64,000 nt of DNA from assembly GCF_030272615.1 (NCBI RefSeq), contig NC_081414.1:4589501-4653500 (forward strand). Direction: 5' to 3'. Below are positions 12,151 through 23,125 of the stretch, piece by piece. The notes under the pieces are model-generated. The model searched no databases and was not told the origin of the DNA. It saw nothing but the letters and a program-made list of their open reading frames with translations. The stretch comes from Cryptomeria japonica. Its lineage: Eukaryota > Streptophyta > Pinopsida > Cupressales > Cupressaceae. Positions within the stretch are counted from its first letter, which is position 1. Each line of letters begins with the position of its first letter. The position numbers and the translations under genes were made by a program.

Positions 12151-12599
12151 TCCCAGCGGTGCTTGGGTGGCGGTGGCGGGACGGCGGGGGACGTCACGTC
12201 CCCGTCCCCGCGTCCCCGCGTCCCTGAGACGTTTCTGACGGGGGGACGCGTCCTAAAAGGGGGGGGGACGTGTCCCCGTGGAACATTGGAATTTAGCCAA
12301 CACTCTTTTAGAGAGGATTACAACAAGTAGCCAGAAATAATATCACGAATAATAACTCATAGTATTCATCTTGCATTGCCATTCATTGTCTGCTAAGGAT
12401 GAAGGAGAACTTCCATTTTAATCTTCTTTATTTACATCTTGCACATAGTATTCTCCTTTAATCTTCACCTAGAGAAGAATGTAATACCTTTACCTCAATC
12501 TTCTCCCAGAGAAGAGTATAACATCAGAAATTCATAATCTTGCACACAAGCAAAGAAGGGAATAAACATAATCTTCCATCTAGCACACCTTCCATTCAG

Positions 12600-12790
12600 C
12601 ACACAAGCATAGGATGAAGTTTCATCTGCCACACAAGCATAGAGTGGATCTAGCACATCTTTCATCCAGCACACAAGCATAGGATGAGATTCCATCTAGC
12701 ACACAAGCATAGAGTGGATCTAGCACATCTTTCATCCAGCACACAAGCATAGGATGAGATTCCATCTAGCACACAAGCATAGATTGGATC
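12600..12790 (+). repeat. 70-bp minisatellite, about 2.7 units
   Basis: Units starting CACACAAGCATAGGATGA begin at 12600, 12670 and 12740. Each contains a half-unit echo, CACACAAGCATAGAGTGGAT. It sits in the interior of the copia relic and is non-coding. Confidence 0.88.
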
Positions 12791-12839
12791 CACCTTACAT
12801 AGCCCGCAGAGGGTGGTTGATGCAACACAATGCATCACT

Positions 12840-13160
12840 GAGGTTGAGACTTCTTCTCAACCAAGGTAGTGTTCTCCATAGCTCCAAGTCTATCTTATGA
12901 AGTATTCAAGCTTCAAAAGACTTGGTGAGAACATCTGCAACACAGGATTGACCTGTCATAAGACACTGAATTGTCAGGTATCACTATACAACCCTGATAA
13001 TAAATAATTATAAGAAACAATTCAACAAGATTTTGAAAAGCCACACAGTTTCCTTGATACAGTTCATGCTCCAATGAATTCAGCTTCGGCAATACTCAGT
13101 ACAACTGAGGACTGTTTACTGTAGTCCTAATAGATCATAGAGTTTCCAAGCTGGAACAAG
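12840..13160 (-). pseudogene. Copia RNase H remnant of the outer relic
   Basis: On the minus strand short stretches read as copia RNase H: KQSSVVLSIAEAEFIGA, where intact elements have KQ-VALSTAEAEYIA, and CVADVLTKSFEA, where they have ADVLTK. The two motifs are closer together than in an intact element, so part of the domain is missing. This fixes the outer element as Ty1/copia reading on the minus strand, in agreement with its primer site. Confidence 0.7.
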
Positions 13161-14799
13161 GTGTTTGAAGTGTCTTTCCTATTTGTGTCACTTCTTGTCC
13201 AATACTCTAGGTGATAACAGCTTCAACTCACAATCATCTGTGCTTAACAAAAATACTTCAGGGTATGCTTGGCAAGAACAACATACACAACCTTGATCAT
13301 GAATTAGCTGAAGAACCCACCAATCAATTGCCTGTCTTCAGATGGATTTAGCTGCAGACATCCTCAACTTCTCTAAGTTAGTTTACATAAATGTTTACAA
13401 TCCATCAAATATCAATAGTATACTTGACTTAGAATACTTGGTTAGATCCTGGACATACTTCTAACCCTAGAAAGTAAAGCATTAGATTTTAGATTCTTAA
13501 TTCATCCACATCAGAAATAAGAATTCACAATATATTACAAAACCCTACGCTTAATAAATGATTGTTAATTCTTTTATACCAAGTATTCATCGAGGATTGT
13601 GGGAATCCTAGGACTCCCTCTTAATCCTTAACCAAATATAAGAATTAACAAAAGAACCAGACATCATATAAAACTGAAGATGCTAATTTGCTTTTCTCTT
13701 ATTTTCACATTCTGTGAAAGGACCTATGGCGTACCTTTGGACATCTTCTTCAGTAAGTAAATGAGTTGAAGGTTTGTATAGGCTTTCATACCTTTTCAAG
13801 CTCTCTCTGAAACTTTGAAGCAAGAACTATCTTGAAGAGAAATCATCAAACACAAAGAAAGCTTATCTCTTTCATTGATTGGCAATCCTCCAGCATTCTT
13901 AACCCTAAGAACCTTTGAAGACTGAGAGGCCACCTTTATCTCAGCAAAGAGGCATAGCAACCTATGAAGTACCAAACACATACAAAGATTCATGGATTAA
14001 GAGATACTAATATTACTACAAAAATGTAGTCCTGATTGTATTGATATCACGAGTGGAATTTTAATTTTCCTAAAGGATATAACTTGAACTCAGAAGAGAT
14101 CAATTACAACTCGAGTCATAAATTGTCAGAATCAACCTTACCAAGGAATTTATTTTTATTTTTATTTTAAATAACCTTCACCTTTGACCCTGAGAGATGG
14201 ATGAGGCTAATATATAACGTAGTCAATATCCGAATAGCCAAACCTGAAAGAGTCTTATAGATTAATCACAATATGGTTGATCATGTACATATAATATCAA
14301 GTAGAACAAAGTCTGCATACTTAGCCGGGCAAGAACCTAATTATATTCAGCTAGGATGGAAGAGGCCCAAAACTATCAAGTGAAATGCTTACCTCAACCT
14401 GAGGCATCTCAAAATCACAAGCATATGAATAAAGAAGAAGAAACCACTATTGTATTGAATCATTCATCTTTTACAGACTAACTTCCAACTATCAACACAA
14501 CATCATAATTAATTAACAATGATATGTTGCTCTCGTGTATAATAGATAAATCATTGTCTAGAGAAGCACTATTCAACAATAATTGACAAACCTTGCCAAG
14601 GTGAAGAAATGATCAAGGCCAATCGAAAGAAGCCTTTCTATGACATTAGGAGCACAAGACAACAATAATGGAACAAGAGAAGATTTGCAATTTATGTCCA
14701 GCAACACCTAGGTCCAATAATAAATGTTACATATCTAGAAGCAAAATAAGTCTTATCATTTAAAAGACTTAAACCATTGTCAATATTCGATCATATCAT

Positions 14800-16030
14800 T
14801 GTAAAGCGGAAAAAATCAAACCCTAGTTGCTCTCCCCTCCCCAACTCCAAGGAGAGAGAAGGGAGAGTCACTAGGGTTGATGGTTTTCACTTAGGAGGGA
14901 CTTTACATTCAAAAGAGGGGTTGAAACCCACAAGATCCAATCCCACGCAATGCAAGATTGGATTCTAAATGAGTTTCAAGGGTTAAGACATCAAGGATAC
15001 CCTCTTTTGTAAAGAATGTAGATAGGATGATTGAACTAAGAATGCATGTAAAGTAGGAAAGATTCGCTTATAAACAGAGATAGGGATACAGGATGAAGCT
15101 GCGGACCTGGAATTAGCAGTAAAATGTCGAGACGGTGCTGTTCTGCAAATTTGAGCGAAAGTTGACGGGACAATGGCGCCTAGCGTGCACACGGTCCTCC
15201 GAAAAGCCGCGAAACGAAGGTGGATCTGTTCGTCTCTGCACAAGGATTCCAGATCTTCAATTACAGCCGCGTACCTGCAACCTACACACAGAAAAGAGAG
15301 GACGATTGGGGGGTTAGGGATGAGGGGTTTGCCTTTAGGTCAAACCCCGGTTTTGGAATTAACCAAGAAATGAGAGTGCTGTAAATGTAAATGTTTGTAA
15401 TGTAAACAAGTACTGATACCTTGTTGTAAGAATGTTTGTATTCTTACATGCGAAGGTGTAATGTATGTAGTATGTTGTATGTTGTATGTGATCTCCTCTT
15501 CAATGGTTGAATCCTTGTCTTGAATGCAACACCTAGCCTTGAATGGAGACTTAGAATGCTCAATTGCTTGAAGGAATACTTGAATGCTTGAATGTTTGAA
15601 TGTTTGAATATCACTTCCGCCTCTTGCTCTTGCTTCTTTTCTTCCTCTATTTCTAGGAGAGGAAAAGTAGTTTATATACTTGTCAATTAGGGTTGATAGA
15701 CTGATTTTTCCGACCTTAGGCCGACCAGGAAACATTATTTCCCGAATTGCAAACTTAAAGACCCAATGCCCAAAAGAGACCGGGCCCAAAATAGGGCCAG
15801 GGACCAGGGCGCTGGGCGCCATGGTCTTGGGGGACCAGGGCGCTGGGCGCCATGGTCCCACCTCCCGAGACAGCAGGGTGCAAGGAGGGATCAGGCCAGG
15901 GTGCAGAAAAATGCAGTTTTTGGTGTTGTAAACAGGTTTCGGGGTCTCCATTCAGGTTCAACGTTGCGTCGACATCGTGAAGACCCAAATGCAGTCAAAA
16001 TTGCAAGTGTTGCAATTTTAGGACGTTACA
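14800..16030 (-). repeat. Gypsy-type 3' LTR
   Basis: This is the left LTR. At about 15802-15860 it contains two tandem units of about 31 bp built on GACCAGGGCGCTGGGCGCC; the partner LTR has three, which accounts for the 31-bp length difference. Apparent open frames of up to 203 codons in it are found in both LTRs and are not supported as genes. Confidence 0.88.
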
Positions 16031-16782
16031 TTTAGCCCCCACTTTAGCGGGAGTATAAGCGTACGCTCATACTTTCGGTAAAGTACAAGGAAACAACATT
16101 GAAAAACTTTTACCACGTCAAGAAGGCAAGATACACCAAGCCCCCAGTGGACTAAAGATCTTACGACTTCGATTGACAAAGTAAAAGGGAAGATCACGAG
16201 GGAGAACCATGACTGTCAGTAGTAAGGTTCCCTCACTATGAGCCATGCAAGAAAAATACCAAAAAATTTTCAAGGCAAAGCTAAATTCGCCAAGAAACTT
16301 TCAAGTATCTTGAAAAGATATGAACGGGATGTATGCCCCCCTACGTTAAAGCGATAGCACACGCCTCACCGGGGGTGATTGCTTTAAGGTAGTGATACAT
16401 ATAAGAAATGAGAAAGGAAAGGAGCATGTTATCACAAGGATTTAGCCCCCAAGTGTGAGATAAGCCCAAGGATAATAGACACAACACAAAGCACAAGGTG
16501 ACTTCGCTTTCCTCGGGGTCAGTATGCTGTATGATAATTCATGTATATCATATGTATGTATGCATAATTGTTCTTCATTCCCCAATCAAGGAAGGTCACC
16601 TAGAAGAAGGGAACACATGTGTCTTTTGAGTCAACATGAGAGAGACCAAAAGAGATCTCAATGTTTTGCATCGTCCTCAAGTAGACAACACTAAGGACAA
16701 CAAATAGAAGAATGAGAATAACACATAGAAGAAGTAACAAAAGAGATCAAGAGAGGAGGAGAGAGTCTGCTATGCTAATGAT

Positions 16783-19700
16783 CTAGTCTAGCACGTCATC
16801 TACCCCCCGATCTTGCTGATCAATATTTCGGGAAGGTAGGAAACACGCTAGAGGAGGAACATCCAACACAGCAGATGGAGCTATCACAAGATCCAAACAA
16901 GGGCTCTGTTCATGTTCCGAGCCACGTTGTTCTTGTCTAGGAGCTAGGATAAGTGCTTTAGAAAATTCGTTAGATAAATGGTTATCAACATCAACATATT
17001 CATATTCACTATCAGAATGAACGGGAGTAACATTTTCATCATGAATAACATTTTCATCTATATCATCATCAAGATTTATAAAAATAGGATCTTTAACTCG
17101 CACAGGATCAAGACCATCATGCATCTTATGTTTAGGAGATTTCGGCTCAATCGTCGGCTGAGGAGAAAATGGAATAATACTGGCTGAAGGTGTTTTTGGG
17201 GATTGCAAAGTTTGAGAAGCAGCTGCCTGAACTCTAAGACGACGCTTTCGTCGGCGTTCACGTGCAGAACGATTCCGTCTAGTCTTAGTAGGAAGTTGAG
17301 AAGATTGAGGAGGAGGAATGTTCTCATCCTTATCACTTGGGTGTTTAGGTTGTGGTCTCTTAGGTTGATAAATAGGAGAAGAGGAAGGTCTCTTCTCTCC
17401 ATAAGAGGAAGGAGGAGGAACTGCTCCATATAAAGGAGGAATATTTGGTTTAGGAAGGAGACCAAGCCCATCATGACGAGGAGGTATAGGTCTACTTTTA
17501 GGAAGTTTATTAGATATAGGCATAGTCACATTCATAGGGATGGGTTGGGAATCTTCTTGAGGAAAGACATTAGTTTTATCTTTCAAAGGAAGAACTTCCT
17601 TCTCAAGAATAATAGGAATATCAAGTTTGGGTGTTCTAGGTTCACTTAGAGATAGGATCATATCTTTTTTCCACTTTTGATAAGATTTGAAAAGAAGATC
17701 ACTCCGCGGTGGAAGAGATTGGAATTGTTTAGGCCAAAAGTAATCAATAGGAACGCTAGAAGTTCTTTCAGCTGGTTTAAAGAGACTATGATTGATAGTA
17801 ACAACTTCACCATTATGGGGAAATTTCAAACACTTGTGAATAGGAGAAGCAATAGCTTTCATGGAAGATAGCCAAGGATAGCCTAGCTTCACACGAAATT
17901 GTTCGGACGATGGAATAATAGCAAAGTCCACATCAAGGGATTTGTTATGGACCTCAATAGGTAATGTAATAGAACCAATTGCAGGAGAAGAAAATGCATC
18001 AAATAATTTCACAACCAAATTTGTTTGATCATAGATCACTTGATTCAATTGCAAAGTAAAAAGAAATTCTTCAGTAATGATATTAACCATACAAGAAGGA
18101 TCAATAAGCACTCCACGACAAGGTGTATTCTTGACTTTTGCAACTATATATAAAGGACCATCAGGTGCCCTGATAGTTTCACTGGAATCAAATGTGATGG
18201 AAGGTTCTTTAGGGATTTTCTGCTGCTCTACAAAGTTAATCACATTCGGAGTCATAGACACAAGATCATCAGGTGAGACAGGGGAATCATTAGTATCAAT
18301 CACATTAGAGGTATGAGAAGGCAATGGATCAGTAAAAATCTTAAGATTTTGGTTAGGAGGAGCTACAGATGTGTTGCCTTTATCATTCACTCCAGAAACA
18401 GAGATAGTATTATTATCAATCAAATCTTGAATTTTACCCTTTAAAGCAAAACATTTTTCAGTATCATGCCCAGGATGACGATGAAATTGACAAAATGATT
18501 TGTTATCAAAATAGGGTGAATTAATCTTTGCAGGATCTATTTGCCTTATAGGAGGAAGAGTAAGCACATTTTGTTCCAATAACTTTTTCATAATACTATG
18601 CAATGATTCATTCAAAGGAGTAAACTTTCTTTCTTTCTTGAAAAACTTAGAAATAGGAGGCACACCTAATGCTGCATTCACATTGTTGTTCATGATGTTT
18701 TCATTGAATTTAATGGACTCTCTGTTCGGTTTAAACTTCCCAAATGGTTGTTGACTACTATCACCCTTATCACTCGGAGCCATAGGATTTGCTTGTTCCA
18801 TTTGACTCACAGTCAGTTGATAATTGTGAAGAGTTGCGCACAACTGTTGGAAAGAAGTAAACTCAGAAAACAGGAGTTTTTCTCTAATATCTTTTTGTAA
18901 ATTAGAAATAAAGATTCTTTGAATATCATTGTCGGGTATTGGAAAAGAAATTTGAGCATACAAATGCTTATATCTACCAATGAAATCAGTCACTTTTTCT
19001 TTAACACCTTGTTTACAATGCATTAAATCAATCAAAGTAACTTTAGGACTTATATTGTTTTGAAATTGTTGAATAAAAGCATTTGCAAGTTGTTCGAAAG
19101 AAGTAATAGAATAAGAAGGCAACGAGCAATACCATTGTAGGGCTTTATCTCTTAATGTTCTAGTAAATAGTTTTGCAAGCAACCTTTGGTCATAAGCAAA
19201 ATCGGTACATATTGTTTGAAAGGTCTTAACATGTGTTAGAGGGTCACCCTTACCATTATAAAGCTCCAAATGCGGAATTTCAACATGTTTAGGGGGAATA
19301 GCTCGAACAATGTCAAGAGAAAGTGGGCTCGCAACATCAAATGTGGGCACACTAAACTTAGATTGATTCATAGAGGCAATTTGTTGCTGCAAAGAAGAGA
19401 CAGTTTGTGCAAGATTGTTAATGGTCGCTTCAGTCGAAGAGTTCATATTAGACGTGTTAGATTGTGATGGAGGTATTATGTTATTGAAAGAAGGTAGAGA
19501 GTAAGGTGGTGGGACACTATGATAGTTAGTCATAGGAGATGATTGGGAAGGAGGAACACTACAAGGAGGAATGGAATGATTAAACGAATTGCCCCTTCGC
19601 GTCATGTTCATTTGTGGTGATATAATAGGAACACTCATTGAAGGAATGAATGAATTTGTTGGATTGATTGAAGAGGAAGGATTGCCCCCATGACTGGTGA

Positions 19701-20208
19701 TCATAGGGGGAATGTCTTGTATTGAAGTAGTCATTATGTTTGATGTAAAAGTAGGTATACTAGCAATAGGAGTTGTCAAAGGAATAGAATGATTAACTTG
19801 AGTAGGAGGTTGTGTATAACCTAAAGTTTCGGCACAACTCTTCATAGGCATCACATTCGAATCCACAATGTGTGCAATACCACGCAAAATATCAATTCCA
19901 TTCTTATCACTTTGAACCATATGTTTTAGACCCTCAATTAATGAAAGAGCTTCACTATCAGGGTATTCTTGAGACATCCATTGTCGAAAATCATCAAATT
20001 GGTTATCCAATTTTGAAAGTTGTTCTACAGAAACCTCATGGAGAGCTTCTTCATCATTAAGAGGATTAGAGGAATTACCCATGTCCTCGTTAAAAAGGCC
20101 ATTCAAATTAGGTTCCATCTCCTCAGTAATTAAACCTTGGAAAGACTTAATTCTAAGGCTTCGTCTAACGGGAATAGTGTAAGTAGGGCTTATTGTTGTA
20201 AAACTCAT
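16783..20208 (-). CDS. gag-protease-like protein of the gypsy element
   Basis: A single 1,141-codon frame that looks whole. Residues 1-300 are a Ser/Pro/Asn-rich leader with an acidic start. Residues 305-470 match the plant retrotransposon gag fold (ELYNGKGDPLTHVKTF, then LRDKALQWYCSLP). Residues 573-586 hold a Cys/His cluster, CQFHRHPGHDTEKC. Residues about 683-790 resemble the retropepsin-like segment of plant gypsy polyproteins (GVLIDPSCMVNII). The C-terminal 200 residues are Pro-rich and then basic (SARERRRKRRLR). The start ATG fits the leader length. The frame ends without any polymerase domain, so this is a gag-only gene; the particle protein would be packaged with enzymes from a related element. 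The assignment to Ty3/gypsy rests on the gag type. Confidence 0.8.
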   Translation of the reverse strand: MSFTTISPTYTIPVRRSLRIKSFQGLITEEMEPNLNGLFNEDMGNSSNPLNDEEALHEVSVEQLSKLDNQFDDFRQWMSQEYPDSEALSLIEGLKHMVQSDKNGIDILRGIAHIVDSNVMPMKSCAETLGYTQPPTQVNHSIPLTTPIASIPTFTSNIMTTSIQDIPPMITSHGGNPSSSINPTNSFIPSMSVPIISPQMNMTRRGNSFNHSIPPCSVPPSQSSPMTNYHSVPPPYSLPSFNNIIPPSQSNTSNMNSSTEATINNLAQTVSSLQQQIASMNQSKFSVPTFDVASPLSLDIVRAIPPKHVEIPHLELYNGKGDPLTHVKTFQTICTDFAYDQRLLAKLFTRTLRDKALQWYCSLPSYSITSFEQLANAFIQQFQNNISPKVTLIDLMHCKQGVKEKVTDFIGRYKHLYAQISFPIPDNDIQRIFISNLQKDIREKLLFSEFTSFQQLCATLHNYQLTVSQMEQANPMAPSDKGDSSQQPFGKFKPNRESIKFNENIMNNNVNAALGVPPISKFFKKERKFTPLNESLHSIMKKLLEQNVLTLPPIRQIDPAKINSPYFDNKSFCQFHRHPGHDTEKCFALKGKIQDLIDNNTISVSGVNDKGNTSVAPPNQNLKIFTDPLPSHTSNVIDTNDSPVSPDDLVSMTPNVINFVEQQKIPKEPSITFDSSETIRAPDGPLYIVAKVKNTPCRGVLIDPSCMVNIITEEFLFTLQLNQVIYDQTNLVVKLFDAFSSPAIGSITLPIEVHNKSLDVDFAIIPSSEQFRVKLGYPWLSSMKAIASPIHKCLKFPHNGEVVTINHSLFKPAERTSSVPIDYFWPKQFQSLPPRSDLLFKSYQKWKKDMILSLSEPRTPKLDIPIILEKEVLPLKDKTNVFPQEDSQPIPMNVTMPISNKLPKSRPIPPRHDGLGLLPKPNIPPLYGAVPPPSSYGEKRPSSSPIYQPKRPQPKHPSDKDENIPPPQSSQLPTKTRRNRSARERRRKRRLRVQAAASQTLQSPKTPSASIIPFSPQPTIEPKSPKHKMHDGLDPVRVKDPIFINLDDDIDENVIHDENVTPVHSDSEYEYVDVDNHLSNEFSKALILAPRQEQRGSEHEQSPCLDLVIAPSAVLDVPPLACFLPSRNIDQQDRGVDDVLD

Positions 20209-21374
20209 GCACTAAAGAGAGAGAGAAGATTTTGAATTTTAGAGGTAGCAAATTTCAATAAAATCAACCAATCTCCTAGATTTAAGCTGTTAAATGCAAT
20301 CAGGACAATCTCCCGAAATTTCGGAAAAAATGTCCGGGACCGTGGCGAACGGAGTGCACACGGTCTTCGCAACTTTTTTCGAAATTTTCAGAGATGAAAG
20401 TTATGATGATTTTAAAGCTAATCTGAAAAAATTGAATGATTTTACGATCTGTAGATAGGCCAAATTAAAGTTGCAATCTCAAAATTGAACCCTACCAAGA
20501 TTGTTGAAAAATGTAAAATTTGAATTTTGAAAAAAAAGAGAGGGAAACTGAAATTTTGAATTTTATGATTTTAGAAGGAATACTGAAAACAATGTAGGTT
20601 TTGAAATTTAAAAGTTGACTCGATTTAATGCAAAATTCGAATTTGAAAGCGGAAATCAAAGTTGCTGCAATTAAACACTTAATTTCAGAAGTCACAAATT
20701 GCAAAAATTTGAATAAAGCACTGAAATTTTGAATGAATGCCAACACACTTTTCAGATTTAGGACTGTAAGAAACACAATTTTGATATGAATTTTAATTTC
20801 AACAATTTTTGAATGATTAGAAGCCTCAATCCAAGCAATCGCTAGACCAACTTCGACTTTAATTTTGAAAGTGTTAAAATTGATAAAATCAGCCAAAATT
20901 TTGGATTTTAGTAGAAAAATACAGTAAGATCTAGTTCCCGAAATTTCGGAAAAAATTTCGGGGACGATGGCACTCGGGGTGCACACGGTCCTCGCAACTT
21001 TTTTCCAAATTTTCAGGGATGAAAGATATTTGTGATTTTGTTGCGGAATCCAAAGTTACAGCCGATTTGGAAGTGTTTTGATTAGTGAAATTATCAGTCA
21101 AAGGTTGAATCAAGAAGGTCTTAAAAATTAGGGTTTTGACGCTTAACCACTTAATTTTCGGAATTAAAGCACAAATATGAATTGACAATTTGCAATAGAA
21201 GGGTAGATCTAAAACAAGCATTAACAATTAAACATTCCACAAGTTTAATTACTAAAAAGAAAATTTTAGGGTTTTTATGCAATCAACCTCTAAAATTTGC
21301 AAAAGATCAAACATGGAAATGTAATTAAGGAAGCAAAATTTCAGATCTAACCATGAATAATCAGAATTAGGATG

Positions 21375-21394
21375 TTCACGTCGGGTTCACCAAA
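21375..21394 (-). other. Primer-binding site of the gypsy element
   Basis: On the minus strand the bases next to the 5' LTR read TTTTGGTGAACCCGACGTGA, that is, a TGG-starting stretch complementary to a tRNA 3' end (…GGGTTCACCA). I did not assign the tRNA. Its place fixes the right-hand repeat as the 5' LTR. Confidence 0.7.
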
Positions 21395-21395
21395 A

Positions 21396-22657
21396 TGTAA
21401 AGCGGAAAAATCGAACCCCAATTGTTCTCCCCTCCCCAACTCCAAGGAGAGAGAAGGGAGAGTCACTAGGGTTGATGGTTTTCACTTAGGAGGGACTTTA
21501 CATTCAAAAGAGGGGTTGAAACCCACAAGATCCAATCCCACGCAATGCAAGATTGGATTCTAAATGAGTTTCAAGGGTTAAGACATCAAGGATACCCTCT
21601 TTTGTAAAGAATGTAGATAGGATGATTGAACTAAGAATGCATGTAAAGTAGGAAAGATTCGCTTATAAACAGAGATAGGGATACAGGATGAAGCTGCGGA
21701 CCTGGAATTAGCAGTAAAATGTCGAGACGGTGCTGTTCTGCAAATTTGAGCAAAAGTTGACGGGACGATGGCGCCTGGCGTGCACACAGTCCTCCGAAAA
21801 ATCCGCGAAACGAAGGTGGATCTGTTCGTCTCTGCACAAGGATTCCAGATCTTCAATTACAACCGCGTACCTGCAACCTACACACAGAAAAGAGAGGACG
21901 ATTGGGGGGTTAGGGATGAGGGGTTTGCCTTTAGGTCAAACCCCGGTTTTGGAATTAACCAAGAAATGAGAGTGCTGTAAATGTAAATGTTTGTAATGTA
22001 AACAAGTACTGATACCTTGTTGTAAGAATGTTTGTATTCTTACATGCGAAGGTGTAATGTATGTAGTATGTTGTATGTTGTATGTGATCTCCTCTTCAAT
22101 GGTTGAATCCTTGTCTTGAATGCAACACCTAGCCTTGAATGGAGACTTAGAATGCTCAATTGCTTGAAGGAATACTTGAATGCTTGAATGTTTGAATGTT
22201 TGAATATCGCTTCCGCCTCTTGCTCTTGCTTCTTTTCTTCCTCTCTTTCTAGGAGAGGAAAAGTAGTTTATATACTTGTCAATTAGGGTTGATAGACTGA
22301 TTTTTCCGACCTTAGGCCGACCAGGAAACATTATTTCCCGAATTGCAAACTTAAAGACCCGATGCCCAAAAGAGACCGGGCCCAAAATAGGGCCAGGGAC
22401 CAGGGTGCTGGGTGCCATGGTCCTGGCGGACCAGGGCGCTGGGCGCCCTCGTCCTGAAGGACCAGGGCGCCGGGCGCCATGGTCCCACCTCTCGAGACAG
22501 CAGGGTGCAAGGAGAGATTAGGCCAGGGTGCAGAAAAATGCAGTTTTTGGTGTTGTAGACAGGTTTCGGGGTCTCCATTCAGGTTCAACGTTGCGCCGCC
22601 ATCGTGAAGACCCAAATGCAGTCAAAATTGCAAGTGTTGCAATTTTAGGACGCTACA
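21396..22657 (-). repeat. Gypsy-type 5' LTR
   Basis: This is the right LTR, partner of 14800-16030, with three instead of two of the 31-bp GACCAGGGCGCTGGGCGCC units at about 22400-22480. Confidence 0.88.
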
Positions 22658-23125
22658 ATCACATCAGGGGTTAAGGATCATGAAAAATATGTCAATCTAG
22701 GGTTTGGACAAGAATACTTATCACAAGGAAAATTACAAAGCCTAGAAAATATGCAAACCCTCGATAATACTCTTAATGTGAAAGAAAATAAGTTAGGATG
22801 ACCTTATCTTTAGATAGGACCCCAACTAGGGTCATAATAGCAAAGTACATCAAAGCAAATGTTCAAGAGAAGTGAGCCTTTCTTGAAGGCATCTCTTGAA
22901 TCCTGCATACCCATGATGTGGACCTGCCAATGCCCTTACTCTTCAACCTGATTCCCAACCTTTAGTAAAATATTCTCCTTAAGGGTGAAAGTAGTACGAA
23001 CCTTTTGAGAGGCAAAGTTGAGTGCCCCATCAAGTCTCTCTTCAACCCTGCTATCATCTGAATCTGAAAAACAAAAAAAACTTTACTGAAATTTGAATGT
23101 TAGTATGACCTTAGCTTTGATACCA

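Larger units (their letters stand above)
11273..12288. mobile_element. 1,016-bp non-autonomous hAT-type element, copy 1
   Basis: The ends are CAGTGTTCCACGGG and its inverse CCCGTGGAACATTG (one mismatch), flanked by perfect 8-bp repeats GAATTTAG (11265-11272, 12289-12296). An 8-bp target duplication and C-A-G-T-G ends fit the hAT superfamily. It has no transposase frame. The interior is strikingly GC-rich: G-rich blocks at both ends, a block of small palindromes such as GGGGCATCGCCCC at about 11635-11745, and the GACGTC array described separately. It lies in the 3' untranslated part of the copia relic. A second, inverted copy lies at 54859-62639. Confidence 0.9.
14800..22657 (-). mobile_element. 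Ty3/gypsy-type element carrying gag only
   Basis: It has LTRs of 1,231 bp (14800-16030) and 1,262 bp (21396-22657), both TGTAAAGCGG...TACA. The flanks are ATCAT and ATCAC, one mismatch apart. The plus strand left of the right LTR ends GGGTTCACCA, so the primer site starts TGGTGAACCC on the minus strand. A purine tract abuts the left LTR. The 5.4-kb interior holds one long gag-type frame and no reverse transcriptase, RNase H or integrase that I can find, so it would depend on another element's enzymes. The LTRs differ at roughly 2% of sites by eye, apart from a repeat-number difference. It lies inside the copia relic and is therefore younger than it. Confidence 0.88.

Noticed and set aside
11822-12330. 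Overlapping open frames rich in Arg, Pro and Asp on both strands
   Set aside because: They come from the GC palindrome array of the hAT-type element, which is open in nearly all frames.
15340-15951. 203-codon minus-strand frame
   Set aside because: It lies within an LTR, is present in changed form in the partner LTR (21936-22418) and has no recognised domain.
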